Shown here piece after piece: positions 1-8,642 of a stretch of 10,440 nucleotides of DNA. The translations under genes and the position numbers were made by a program. The stretch's first letter is position 1. Every line of letters begins with the position of its first letter. Under the pieces are notes generated by a model. That model saw only the letters and a program-made list of their open reading frames with translations. It was not told where the DNA came from and did no database searches. The DNA comes from CAWUJK01 sp963922865 (lineage in GTDB: Bacteria > Patescibacteriota > Gracilibacteria > BD1-5 > UBA6164): assembly GCA_963922865.1 (NCBI GenBank), contig CAWUJK010000040.1, positions 1 through 10,440 on the forward strand, read 5' to 3'.

Positions 1-1102
1 CTCATAGTTTTTTTTCAAGAACAGGAGCTATATAGCCATCTAGTTCTTGTCATGGAGCGGTTCCTCTTACTTCTCTTATTTCTCAATTATGAAGCTTGTG
101 AATAGCTATACGAGGTATTTTGCTTTCTCAAAAATTATCCTGAGAATAATATATGATGAGTTTTCCTGATTTTAAATAGCTACTTGCTACAGAGCTTCAA
201 GCTATACACCAACCAGTGCTATAACCTCTGAGTGTATCTACAAGTTCATGAGGTGTTTCAAACTCTCTCCACTCTCATTTTGTGTTTTCGTGAAGAGCAC
301 TGTAATCTATAAAAATTTTTTCTGATACAAAAGGATAGATTTTGGAAAACTTTCCACTGTTTATGAGTTTGTGAAATTCTTTATTTATTTCTTCAAGCTT
401 TTCTTTACTTAAGTTATTATTATTGGGTACTTGTATATCTTGCTTTTCTAGTGAAGCGCTTAGTGCTTCAAAGATATATGAAAGCACTTCACTGTTAAGT
501 TCTGGAAAAGGAGCTATAGTTGATTTGTTTCTTCTTTCATAAGATGTTTTGTATCAACTATCTCATTTATTTTGTTTGCGAGAAAAAGCTCACATACTTA
601 GAACTGATCTAAAAACCCAGTATTTAAACCAGCTTGGGTACCTAGCATCTCAAGATGATAAATAGTTTATCCAAACTCATAGAGATTCTTTTTGTTCTTT
701 TTGTAGGATTTTTATTATTTCATTTTTTACATAGCTATTTATCTCCATTCTACCATATCATAGCTCTTCTATCATATTTCTATTTTCCTCAAAATACGAG
801 TTTGGCACATTTCAAGTTTTTACTATGTTGTCTGAAAATATGATTTGTGTGAGAGTATTTTTGACTTTTTCTTGTATTTTTTTGTATTTTTCTGCTTGTT
901 TTTTGCTGCTTTTTTCTTTATTTTCAAAAATTTCTTTTATTCTGTCTAGGTATATCTCTATTTTTTCGTTTACACTATGTTTTTTTTTGACTTTTTCTTT
1001 GTTTTTTAACTTTGTACTGTAGCGTTTTAGGGACTTTGCTACATTGGGATCTTTTTTTAGTGAAAAGGTTCTTTTTAAAAAATTGATACCGAGTTCTTGC
1101 AT
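1..1102 (-). CDS. Uncharacterised protein, C-terminal part cut by window edge
   Basis: The visible part is 367 codons, starting at ATG 1100-1102 and still open at the left edge. The frame crosses several TGA codons that must be glycine; with the standard code it would break at 812 and 275. An in-frame TAA at 1115-1117 makes this the first usable ATG. Residues 1-90 are Lys/Glu-rich and probably helical or coiled coil. A conserved-looking aromatic block follows around residues 150-166 (GDARYPSW then FKYWVF). Near residues 297-302 there is a GWCIAG motif, and at about 344-358 an EVRG...LD-x-YI segment. From memory, hypothetical proteins in other candidate-phyla-radiation genomes share the aromatic block, a GWCTAG-like motif and the EVRG segment, but I know no assigned function and did not search. 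There is no signal peptide or membrane segment in the visible part, so it is probably cytoplasmic. A near-consensus promoter lies about 35 bases upstream. Confidence 0.8.
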
Positions 1103-1136
1103 GTATGTTTTGAGTTAAATATTTGTATATAAAATT

Positions 1137-1164
1137 ATTATAATTTATACTGTAAGAATGTCAA
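1137..1164 (-). promoter_or_regulatory. Sigma-70-type promoter for the left-edge gene
   Basis: On the minus strand there is a perfect -35 TTGACA (1159-1164), a 16-bp spacer and a perfect -10 TATAAT (1137-1142). Transcription would begin near 1130, giving a leader of about 28 nt before the ATG at 1102. It lies between the ssb terminator and this gene, so the gene is probably transcribed on its own. Confidence 0.75.
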
Positions 1165-1214
1165 TTTTATGTTTTTAATTCATATTATTTTTGTTAAGAT
1201 ATCCTAAATCTTTT

Positions 1215-1245
1215 AAAAAAGATGAATTTCATAATAAAATTCATC
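1215..1245 (-). terminator. Intrinsic terminator of ssb
   Basis: A perfect 9-bp inverted repeat, GATGAATTT (1221-1229) and AAATTCATC (1237-1245), encloses a 7-nt loop. On the minus strand it is followed at once by six T residues (1215-1220). It sits 33 bases past the ssb stop, the expected arrangement for a Rho-independent terminator in that direction. Confidence 0.85.
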
Positions 1246-1278
1246 TAAGTAAATTATTTTTTCTCAAGATTTAGCTTT

Positions 1279-1719
1279 TTAAAAAGGTAAATCTTCCACA
1301 CTTATTTCTTCTTCTTCTACTTTATTTACTTTTTTAACAGCGGGGGTAGAATTTTCAGTAGCACTAGAACTTTCTATTCCTGAATGCGAATTAGCGGCAG
1401 AAAGCATTATCATATTTTCTCCAACTATCTCTGTTTTGTATCTTTTAGTACCATCTTGAGCTTCCCAATTTCTAGTTTGAAGTCTTCCTTCTATATAAAC
1501 TTTTTTTCATTTTTGTAAATATTGTCCAGCAATTTCTGCTAGCTTTCACCATAAAACTACATTATGAAATTCTGCTTGTTCTTGCTTATTTCAACTAGCA
1601 TCAGTCCAATTTCTATTTGTTGCAACTGATAAAGTAGTAACATTTTGACCATTTGGAGTTTGTCTTAACTCGACATCTTGCGTGATGTTTCCAATAATTT
1701 GCACTTTATTTAAGTCCAT
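1279..1719 (-). CDS. ssb: Single-stranded DNA-binding protein
   Basis: A 146-residue SSB that coats single-stranded DNA during replication, repair and recombination. It starts MDLNKVQIIGNI and has the OB-fold core over about residues 1-105. Family hallmarks are ELRQTPNGQNV, an NRNW element, EFHNVVLWGKLAEIAGQYL, KGKKVYIEGRLQTR and YKTEIVGENM. The length is slightly short for a bacterial SSB. The tail after residue ~115 is low-complexity, then acidic, and ends EEEEISVEDLPF, matching the conserved acidic tip (commonly DDIPF) that recruits partner proteins. Several glycines are TGA, including those in VVLWGK, YLQKGKK and DASGN, which proves the recoding. It has its own promoter (1775-1802) and terminator (1215-1245), so it is probably monocistronic. 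There is no Shine-Dalgarno before the ATG. Confidence 0.97.
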
Positions 1720-1744
1720 ATCTAATATTATGTAAATATCTAAA

Positions 1745-1773
1745 ATAGTGTTAAGCTTTTAACTCAACACTAT
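1745..1773 (-). promoter_or_regulatory. Dyad over the ssb transcription start (operator, leader hairpin or pit terminator)
   Basis: An 8-bp perfect inverted repeat, ATAGTGTT (1745-1752) and AACACTAT (1766-1773), has a 13-nt centre that can pair a little further. It begins just downstream of the predicted ssb -10 box, so it covers the start site or forms the 5' end of the leader. On the minus strand it is followed by a short ATTTTA tract, so it might instead be a weak terminator of the upstream phosphate transporter gene, whose stop is 74 bases away. The sequence alone does not decide. Confidence 0.5.
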
Positions 1774-1774
1774 C

Positions 1775-1802
1775 ATATTATTCATTTATTTTTACTTGTC
1801 AA
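1775..1802 (-). promoter_or_regulatory. Sigma-70-type promoter for ssb
   Basis: On the minus strand there is a perfect -35 TTGACA (1797-1802), a 16-bp spacer and a -10 TAATAT (1775-1780). Initiation is expected near 1768, giving a leader of about 48 nt. It lies in the gap after the pit gene, which supports separate transcription of ssb. Confidence 0.65.
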
Positions 1803-1846
1803 ATATTTTATACACTTTTTATACTATTTTTAAATTGAGTTATATT

Positions 1847-3166
1847 TTATGAAAAACTATAAGCAAGTATGTGAAATATTACTCAGGCAAGTATTGCCAC
1901 AGCAGGAACTGTTATAAGCCATGCTGCTATTATTTTTTTAAATAAATTTCTTTCTACCAGCTTTTCTTTTTTTCATGTTTCTTTTTTATGTAATATCTCT
2001 CTTAAAAATCATACACCAAATACTCATCATAATGCTATATGCGTAGAGCTAACTGGTAAACCTAGTTGACTTGCTATTATAACGGTTATTGCAGCAGATA
2101 ATGCTATACAAAAAGCTCTTATTTCATCTAGCTCTGTAATTTCTTTTCATACTGTTTTTATTATTCTTGGACCGAAAAATGAAAGTCAAACAGCTATTCA
2201 TACTCAACCTAAAAGAAGTATCCAAAATGGTATTCATACTTTTGAAGATATACCTCAAGTGTTTATTGAGTCATAAATTGCAGCTAGTGGTCATATAGCG
2301 TTAGCTACATCGTTTGCTCAGTGTGCAAATGTAAGTAGTGCTACCGCGAAAATGAGAGGTATAGTAAACAATTTTGCTATAGATTTTTTGTTGTTTTCGA
2401 TATTTTTCTTAAATTTTGAAAAATATGTCCTCATAACTATGTAAACTATAAAAGCTACTAATAATCAATAATGTGATGCTTCAACAAAATCTACTTTTAC
2501 TATACGCTTTAAACCTTTTATTATTAAATATGTCGTAAATGCCCAACTCATTATTGCTACAAATAAAGGAACCCATCTTTTAGCATACTTTGCTTTTTCT
2601 GTTCTCACTAAAACTAGACTTGTTATACTATACAAAAAAATTGCTGCTATAACTCATCATATCAAAGGAGAGGTAACCCAACTTCAGGCTATTTTTCCCA
2701 TTGTTGTCCAAGATACGATTCAAAATCACATTGCAGCAATTCATCAACCCATTACTCATCATACTATTGAGTGGGTTGTAGATACAGGTGCTCTTAAGTA
2801 TGTTGCTATGTTTAGCCATACTGCTGCGGCTAGTAGTGCTGCAAGCATCACAAACACAAACATTGTCGGATCGGTGAATGTGGATATATCAATAATTCAT
2901 TTTTTTACTGTTTTTACTACATCTCACCCAGCTATTGTTGCTCATGCTATATTTCAAATTGCAGCTATGATTATTGCCCATTTTATGCTAAGCGCTTTTG
3001 AACCAACTGCTGGTCATACGCTGTTTGCTACATCGTTTGCTCAGATGTTTATAGCCATGTAACTTCATAAAAGTACAGCTGCTAATATAAAGAAATTATC
3101 TGAGATACCAAGCATCACAAAAAATAATATTACAATAAAGTACAGTACTACTCAAAAAAACTTCAT
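1847..3166 (-). CDS. pitA: Inorganic phosphate transporter, PiT family
   Basis: A 439-residue polytopic membrane protein of the PiT (PitA/PHO-4) family, which imports inorganic phosphate (as metal-phosphate in bacteria) driven by a cation gradient. The inverted-repeat signature of the family is plain: GANDVANSVGP at residues 42-52 and GANDVANAIGP at 283-293, with Asp45 and Asp286 in the transport core. Each half also has its PVSTTHSIVGGVMGAG or PVSSTHIALGGVFGVG segment. Roughly ten or more hydrophobic helices fill the rest, and a lysine-rich loop (about HKKETGKKEKLVER) precedes the last helix. Length is normal. Most glycines are TGA, so the gene looks hopelessly broken under the standard code. 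The ATG at 3164-3166 follows an in-frame TAA 12 bases upstream of it, so the start is well constrained. No phoU-like gene is adjacent. Gene symbol is by family; substrate detail is inferred. Confidence 0.93.
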
Positions 3167-3472
3167 AGTTTTTATTAATTAAAATATAAAATTTAATTTA
3201 TGCACTAAAATTTAGTATATAAAATTTTTATAAATACAAAATTTTTTACTATAGACAAAAAAATTATATATGTTTTAATATGAAATTATGTTAATTTTAG
3301 GTGTTTTAGTTTAAGTTTTGTTACAATATGAAAATTTGGTATTTTGTACTATATTTTAATTGAATTTAAAATATATATATTAAACTATAAAATAAATTAT
3401 TGTATAAATTTGTTTTTATTTTTAAAATATGTTAACATTATTGCAAGTAAAACTATTTTATAAGACAAGTTT
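3167..3472. other. Extremely AT-rich divergent intergenic region
   Basis: This 306-base gap separates the leftward phosphate transporter from the rightward giant surface protein and must hold the promoters of both. I see no RNA gene or ORF with protein-like character. Base composition is so AT-biased that many -10-like boxes occur by chance. For the giant gene, candidates include TTAACA (3432-3437), 16 bp, TATTTT (3454-3459), which would leave a leader of only about 6 nt, and more upstream TTG-containing boxes paired with TAAAAT near 3423. None is decisive. No hairpin terminator and no long repeat is evident. Confidence 0.6.
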
Positions 3473-6400
3473 ATGAAAAATTCTTTGAGAAAACTATTAT
3501 CATTTTTATTAATACTAGCCTTGTTTAGCCAATTTTTTATCAATTTGGTTGACGCAGATAAAAACCCAAACTGATATAGTATTTTTAAAACTGTAGATAA
3601 AAATTCTTTTAATGAGTATAGATATTTAATTACTAAGGAGTTTTTTAAAATCAAACATAAATGGGATGTTGATTGAGTTATTGAAAAATCCTACTTGAAT
3701 AAACTTAGAAATTTAAGCGCAAAATCATATAATTATTTGCCTGATAATAACCTAGAAAATGAGAATCTTTTAAACAACTTAAATACTGCTATTTCTAAAG
3801 CTCTGAAATACGAAAGTAGTGATGTTTCTTATCTTTGACTTATACAAGCTGTTTGAGCTTATTTGGATGAATCATCTATTTGAGCGATCACATGAGATGT
3901 TTATTGAGCACCTAAGGACTGAAATGCTCCTTTTAATGTAACTTTAAGAGCGAGTGTGTCTGATCCAACTTGAACCAAGATACCAAAATATAATTATGTT
4001 TGGTGGATGGATTATGGTTCTAGGAAAGTTAATATTTGAACATGACCATCTATAAACTATACTTTTAAAGAAGAGGGTATATTTACTGTTTTTGTTGATA
4101 TTAGATCAGCACATAAAAATTCTAAGTGATATACAGATGTTATACCTTATAGATGAGAAGTAAAAATAAAAGTAAAAGAAAAGGTAGCTTCTGTTATAAT
4201 AAAAGTAAATTCAGATAGACTAGGTTATAGAGAAAGGTTGAAATTTACTCCATCTCAAGCAAAGTATTGATTACTTTTTGATGCCACAAGCTCAACACCA
4301 ACTGGTTCAGCAAAATTTACAAGAACTGAGTGGAATTTTGGGAATTGAACAAAAAGATCATATAGTTGAGAACCTAAAATAGAGAGAATAAAATATTTAA
4401 AAGAATGAGATTTTGATGTTAAATTAAAACTAAAAACTAACCTTTGAAAAACAATAGAGAAAGAGTTTGTTATTTCCATACATGATCCTATAGCTACTAT
4501 AGATGTTAGTCCTAAAGAATGATTTTTATGAGATAAGTTTACATTTAGAGCTAAAAATACTAGTAGTGATGATAATTTAACTTATAATTGGCAAATAGTA
4601 GATATAGTTAATGATAAAGTTGTTTTTTCAGAACAAACCAAGCTGTTTACTTACAACTTTAAAAATAAATGACATTTTAATGTAAAACTTGAAGTTAATG
4701 GTGTAGATTCAGGTAGCAGGAATATAGATACAAAAAATATTTATATAAATTCAAGAGCTCCAGTTGCTGATTTTAGCTATTCTATACCAGAAACAAACAA
4801 ACCAAATAAAGTTCTTTTGGATGCTACTGATAGTTTTGATCCTGATTTTGTTGATACTGGTAAATTAAAATATTCTTGGGAAATAGATGGTTCTAGAGTT
4901 GATTTAGATGAGGCTAATGAAAATGGTTCTTTATGATTTTATACATTTTCTAGTGTTTGAGACCATAGTGTTGTTCTAAGAGTTGAAGATCCTGATAATA
5001 TTGAATGAACAAAAAAAGATAAAGTAAAAATTAGTTCTATATTGAGTTTAGACTTTTCCGCAAATCCTAGAGCTATAAAAAGATGAAACTCTATTGCCTT
5101 TGATGCTATTAGCCCTGAAGCCCAATTTTTTGAATGGGATTTTGGAGATGGTAATAAATCTAGTTGATGAGTTGAGGAAAAAATAAAGCATAAATATGAA
5201 AAAACGGGTATTTTCAATGTTAAATTAAAAGTAATAGATAAGGTAGGTAAATCCAACACACACAGCAAGGTAGTGTATGTATGAAATTGAGAAAAACCAG
5301 TTTCTATTTTAAATGTATTTAACAATATAAATAATACTGTAATAGAAAAAAATGCTTGTAAAGGTCAAAGTGCCTATATTGCTGATAGGATTACCCCGCT
5401 TAATTTTGATGCTGGGCAAAGTATAGATATTGATTGAAATAATAATAATTTAGATTACTCCTTAAAGATATGAGCTAGTAAATATTTTACTTCTAGAAAC
5501 ACAACTTATAAATTTGATGAGATATGATGTTTTCCTGTTATATTGAAGGTTACTAGTAAAACTAATAGATCTTCTGATACAAAAAAAATTTGGGTAAAAG
5601 TAAAAAATTTAGATCCGTATTTATCTACTTTGGTAGCTAAAACTGATAGTTTAGATACTGAACCTGTTGTTGTAAGTGTAGATGCTATTGGCGCATCAGA
5701 TAAAGATTGAGTTATAACTTCTTATTTATGGTATTATTATACTGATTTAGATCCTGAACCTCAAGATTTTAGATCAACTGTTTGACCTTCTACAAAATTT
5801 GTTTTACCAAAAATAACTTGAAATTATTATTTTGTGGTTTTATTAACCGATGATTCAGATTCTAGAGTTTCATCAAAAGAATTATGAAAACTAAGTTCTC
5901 TTACTTTAGCTTGAAATAATATTAATGTTCCTATTCTAGATTTAAGGACACCTGACAATAGTGTACATGTTTGAGATCAGGTTATATTAAATGCAAAAGT
6001 ACAAAATATTTTAAAGCAAAATATATCTAAAAAAGTACAATATTTTTGGGACTTTGATTGAGATGGATTTTATGACTTAGAAACAAAAAAATCTTCTATT
6101 ACTCATATTTATGATAAACCATGAACTTTTTATGCAAAATTAAAAGTGAAACATAGGTGATTTAGTAATACTAGAAATATAGAAATAAATGTTGCTAATA
6201 GTTTAGTTCCTAAATTTGATTATTTTTCTGTTTGAAATAAATTTATATTTTTAAATAAAACTACTTGATCTTATGAAAATTTTTCTTTTGATTTAGGTGA
6301 TGGTACAAAGATAGAAAATAGAGATTATTTTGAACATACTTATAAAGATGGTAAATCTTCTCATAGTGTTGTATTAAATGTTTCTGACTGAAATAAGGCT

Positions 6401-8563
6401 AAAAAAATTGAAAAAAAAGTAGTTAAAAATATTAATAATTTATTTGACTCTAAAAAATCTAAAGATGGTATAATTCTTTTAAGTCCAGCAGGGGATAAAG
6501 ATGGAAGTATTATAATTGAAAAAAGAATTTCTAGTGTAAGTGTCGTAGTTTTTCAAAATTTGAAAAACTTTTCTGAGATATCAGCAGATATTGATTTAGA
6601 TAAAGATTCTGACTTAAATGGTTGAAAGGATGATGATATTGATATCACAAATATAAAAGATAATTATTTGGAGATACAATTAGATAACAATAAAACTCAA
6701 AATATTAGGGTTTTTGTAAAAGATTCTGATGCCAATCTTATTTTAAGTAAAAATTATAAGGTAATTAAGAACTATATAAAGGATGAAGATATAGATTTAA
6801 ATAAAATCTCATTTAAGTGAGTTACTGAAAAAGAAAAAGAAAAATTAAAAGATTTAAAAAACTTAGTTTCTAGTATTGTTTGAGATGATTGAAAAATAGC
6901 TAAAACTTATATTTCTAGACTAAAAGATGAGTGGAATGATAACAATGAAAGAACAAAAATTATCTATGAGTTTGAATGATTCTTAGCTAGTTCTCTTATT
7001 GAAAATAAAAATGAAATAATAGAAAATCTTGAGGAATTACTTTTAAAAGAAAATGATGATAATAGTTTAAAAAGTATTGCTCTTAGAGCATTACAATGAT
7101 TAACCCCTATAGATGTAGAATGTGATTTTGACTCTAAAGAATATAAATCTTGTAAAGAGTATATTGATTTTAGTTTGGAAGCTATAAGAACAAATGATGA
7201 TGTGACTCAAAATAAGGTTTTAGGAAAATCTATTCTACAGATTATTTGAAAAGATAAAACTTTATCTACTCCTGAAAAACTAAGTTATAAATCTACTTTA
7301 CAAAACTTAATTTATTGAGATGTTTCTAGTATTCCAAATCAGGAGTTAAATGAGGATGAAAATGATGAAAGTTCTAAAGAATCATGAATAACTTCTGTTT
7401 TGAAATGGATATTTTATATAGTATTTGGTGTATTGGTTTTATTTTTGCTTTGAGCTTTACTTTATTTTATTTATTATAAGATATCTAATAAAAAAACTGA
7501 TAAGGGTTTTAAGGATTTTGTGGAAGAAAAAACTTCTATAAAAGATGATATTTTCTCTGAAAAACTAGAAGTGGATAAAGAAGAAAAACCTACCCAATTA
7601 ACTGAGAAAATACCAGAATCTAAAAAAGAATTAAAATCTGATATATTCTCTCCCGATAATGATAGTATTGATTCTACTCAAACAAAAACCAATATTTTTG
7701 AAGCAAAAAAAGCTAATCAAGAACCAAAACTAGAGAATCCTTGAGTTGCTCCGGGTTGGTTAAAATGAACTAATGAGCTTAGTCTTTGAGAAAATAATTT
7801 AAAACAAGAAAATAGTATTAATAAGTCATGAAATTCTGAAATAAAAGAAGAAAAAAATGAGAAAATTAAAGAAGTTGATAAATTGAGTGATACTAAAGAT
7901 AACGATTCTCTTGATGATGTAACAAGGGTAGAGGATGATATACCAGACTGGCTTAAGGGTAGTTTAGATGATAAGCCTAAAGATTGACCAACTAAAAGAC
8001 AAGATTCTAAAAATCTAAACTCTATTTCTTTATCTGATTCAAAATCAGAAAAAATTGATTGAGTTAATGCTGAACCAAAAAATGATATTCCTGATTGGTT
8101 GAAATGAGGTCTACCAGATGAAGAGGATACTAAAAAACCTAATGAAGTATTAAAAGATTCTAAAAAATTGGATGATGAAAAAGAAGTTTCTAAAAAAATT
8201 GTTAAAAATCAGGATAAAAAGTTAGAAAAAGATGAGTCTAAAGAAAACAAAGTGGATATTAAGGCTGAATCTACAACTAAAAAAGCTACCCCAAAAAAGT
8301 TGGAGGCAAAAGATTTGGATGGTAAAAAAGATTTAACAAAAAAGCAGGAAGAAAAAAATTTATCAGATAGTGTAGAAACTAAAAAACAATCTTCCAAAAA
8401 AGAAGATAAGGCTAAAAAACAAGATAGTATAAGGAAAGATGATAAAAAACAAGCTAAAAAACAAGCTGATTCTAAAAAGAGTGTAAAAGAGAAAATTGAC
8501 AAAAAGAATTCTCAAGATTTATGGGATGATTGAATGGATGTGCCAGATTGGTTGAAGTCTTAG
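3473..8563 (+). CDS. Giant PKD-domain surface protein with one membrane anchor and motif-bearing cytoplasmic tail
   Basis: 1696 residues, open from ATG 3473 to TAG 8561-8563 once TGA is glycine. Residues 1-28 are a signal peptide (basic start, Leu/Phe core, possible cleavage after VDA). About nine PKD/Ig-like beta-sandwich units follow over residues 160-985. The clearest are at W178-MDYG, W287-NFGNG, W469 and W555-DFGDG (canonical PKD), then W859-DFDGDG and F939-DLGDG, each trailed by a [H/Y]-x-Y-x(3-5)-G-x-[F/Y]-x-V type strand. Residues 1039-1057 form an Asp-rich, possibly calcium-binding loop. A helical, charged region spans about 1117-1285. A single transmembrane helix lies at about 1308-1335, so the tail (1336-1696) should be cytoplasmic. 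The tail is Lys/Glu/Asp-rich and carries repeated short motifs. Probable role: envelope or adhesion. I do not recognise an orthologue. An intrinsic terminator and signal peptidase lepB follow directly. Confidence 0.92.
7544..7699 (+). repeat. Three K-x-[D/N]-I-F motifs in the cytoplasmic tail
   Basis: Within the giant protein, just after the membrane helix, the peptides KDDIFSEKL, KSDIFSPDN and KTNIFEAKK recur. The I-F pairs are at residues 1360-1361, 1391-1392 and 1408-1409. The shared core is Lys-x-[Asp/Asn]-Ile-Phe-[Ser/Glu] in an otherwise disordered-looking, charged context. They are linear motifs, not a folded domain. Confidence 0.55.
7751..8560 (+). repeat. Four [I/V/A]P[D/G]WLK motifs in the cytoplasmic tail
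   Basis: The tail of the giant protein contains APGWLKG (Trp1429), DDIPDWLKGSL (Trp1493), NDIPDWLKGGL (Trp1542) and DVPDWLKS (Trp1693, ending at the last residue of the protein). They are separated by 49 to 151 residues of charged low-complexity sequence. They are the only tryptophan-bearing islands I see in the tail apart from a WDDG just before the last one. Codons differ between copies (for example ata cca gac tgg against att cct gat tgg), so selection seems to act on the peptide and this is not a recent DNA duplication. Confidence 0.75.
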
Positions 8564-8591
8564 AAAACAAGAGTTTATTCTCTTGTTTTTT
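8564..8591 (+). terminator. Intrinsic terminator of the giant surface-protein gene
   Basis: The hairpin starts directly after the TAG stop. AAAACAAGAG (8564-8573) pairs perfectly with CTCTTGTTTT (8580-8589) around a 6-nt loop, and the T run continues to 8591. The stem is AT-rich at its base, as in many intrinsic terminators of low-GC genomes. Confidence 0.88.
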
Positions 8592-8610
8592 ATTTGCTTA
8601 TTTATATAAT
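8583..8610 (+). promoter_or_regulatory. Probable promoter for lepB
   Basis: A perfect -10 TATAAT (8605-8610) lies 16 bp downstream of TTGTTT (8583-8588), a weak -35 embedded in the terminator T tract. The start would be near 8617, about 26 nt before the lepB start codon. The -10 is convincing; the -35 is only a half match to consensus. Confidence 0.5.
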
Positions 8611-8642
8611 AATCCAAGTTTAGTATTTAAGAGTAAAAGATT

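Noticed and set aside
655..1022. Short hydrophobic plus-strand ORFs across the left gene
   Set aside because: They are antisense shadows of the minus-strand gene; their Phe/Leu richness comes from Lys/Glu codons on the other strand.
2628..3062. Small ORFs on both strands inside the phosphate transporter region
   Set aside because: They are other-frame readings; the PiT protein covers the stretch without a break under code 25.
4255..5325. Minus-strand ORFs antisense to the PKD gene, including one of 128 residues
   Set aside because: No domain character, no promoter or start context, and the plus-strand PKD frame is continuous.
8209..8502. Minus-strand Ser/Phe/Leu-rich ORF with signal-peptide-like look
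   Set aside because: It mirrors the Lys-rich repeats of the giant protein's tail on the opposite strand.
8170..8520. Possible tandem DNA repeat in the Lys-rich tail
   Set aside because: The repetitiveness is amino-acid bias (AAA, GAT, GAA codons); I found no fixed-length repeat unit.
7520..8533. Separate small charged proteins on the plus strand
   Set aside because: They are in the same frame as the giant protein and are only split by TGA glycine codons.
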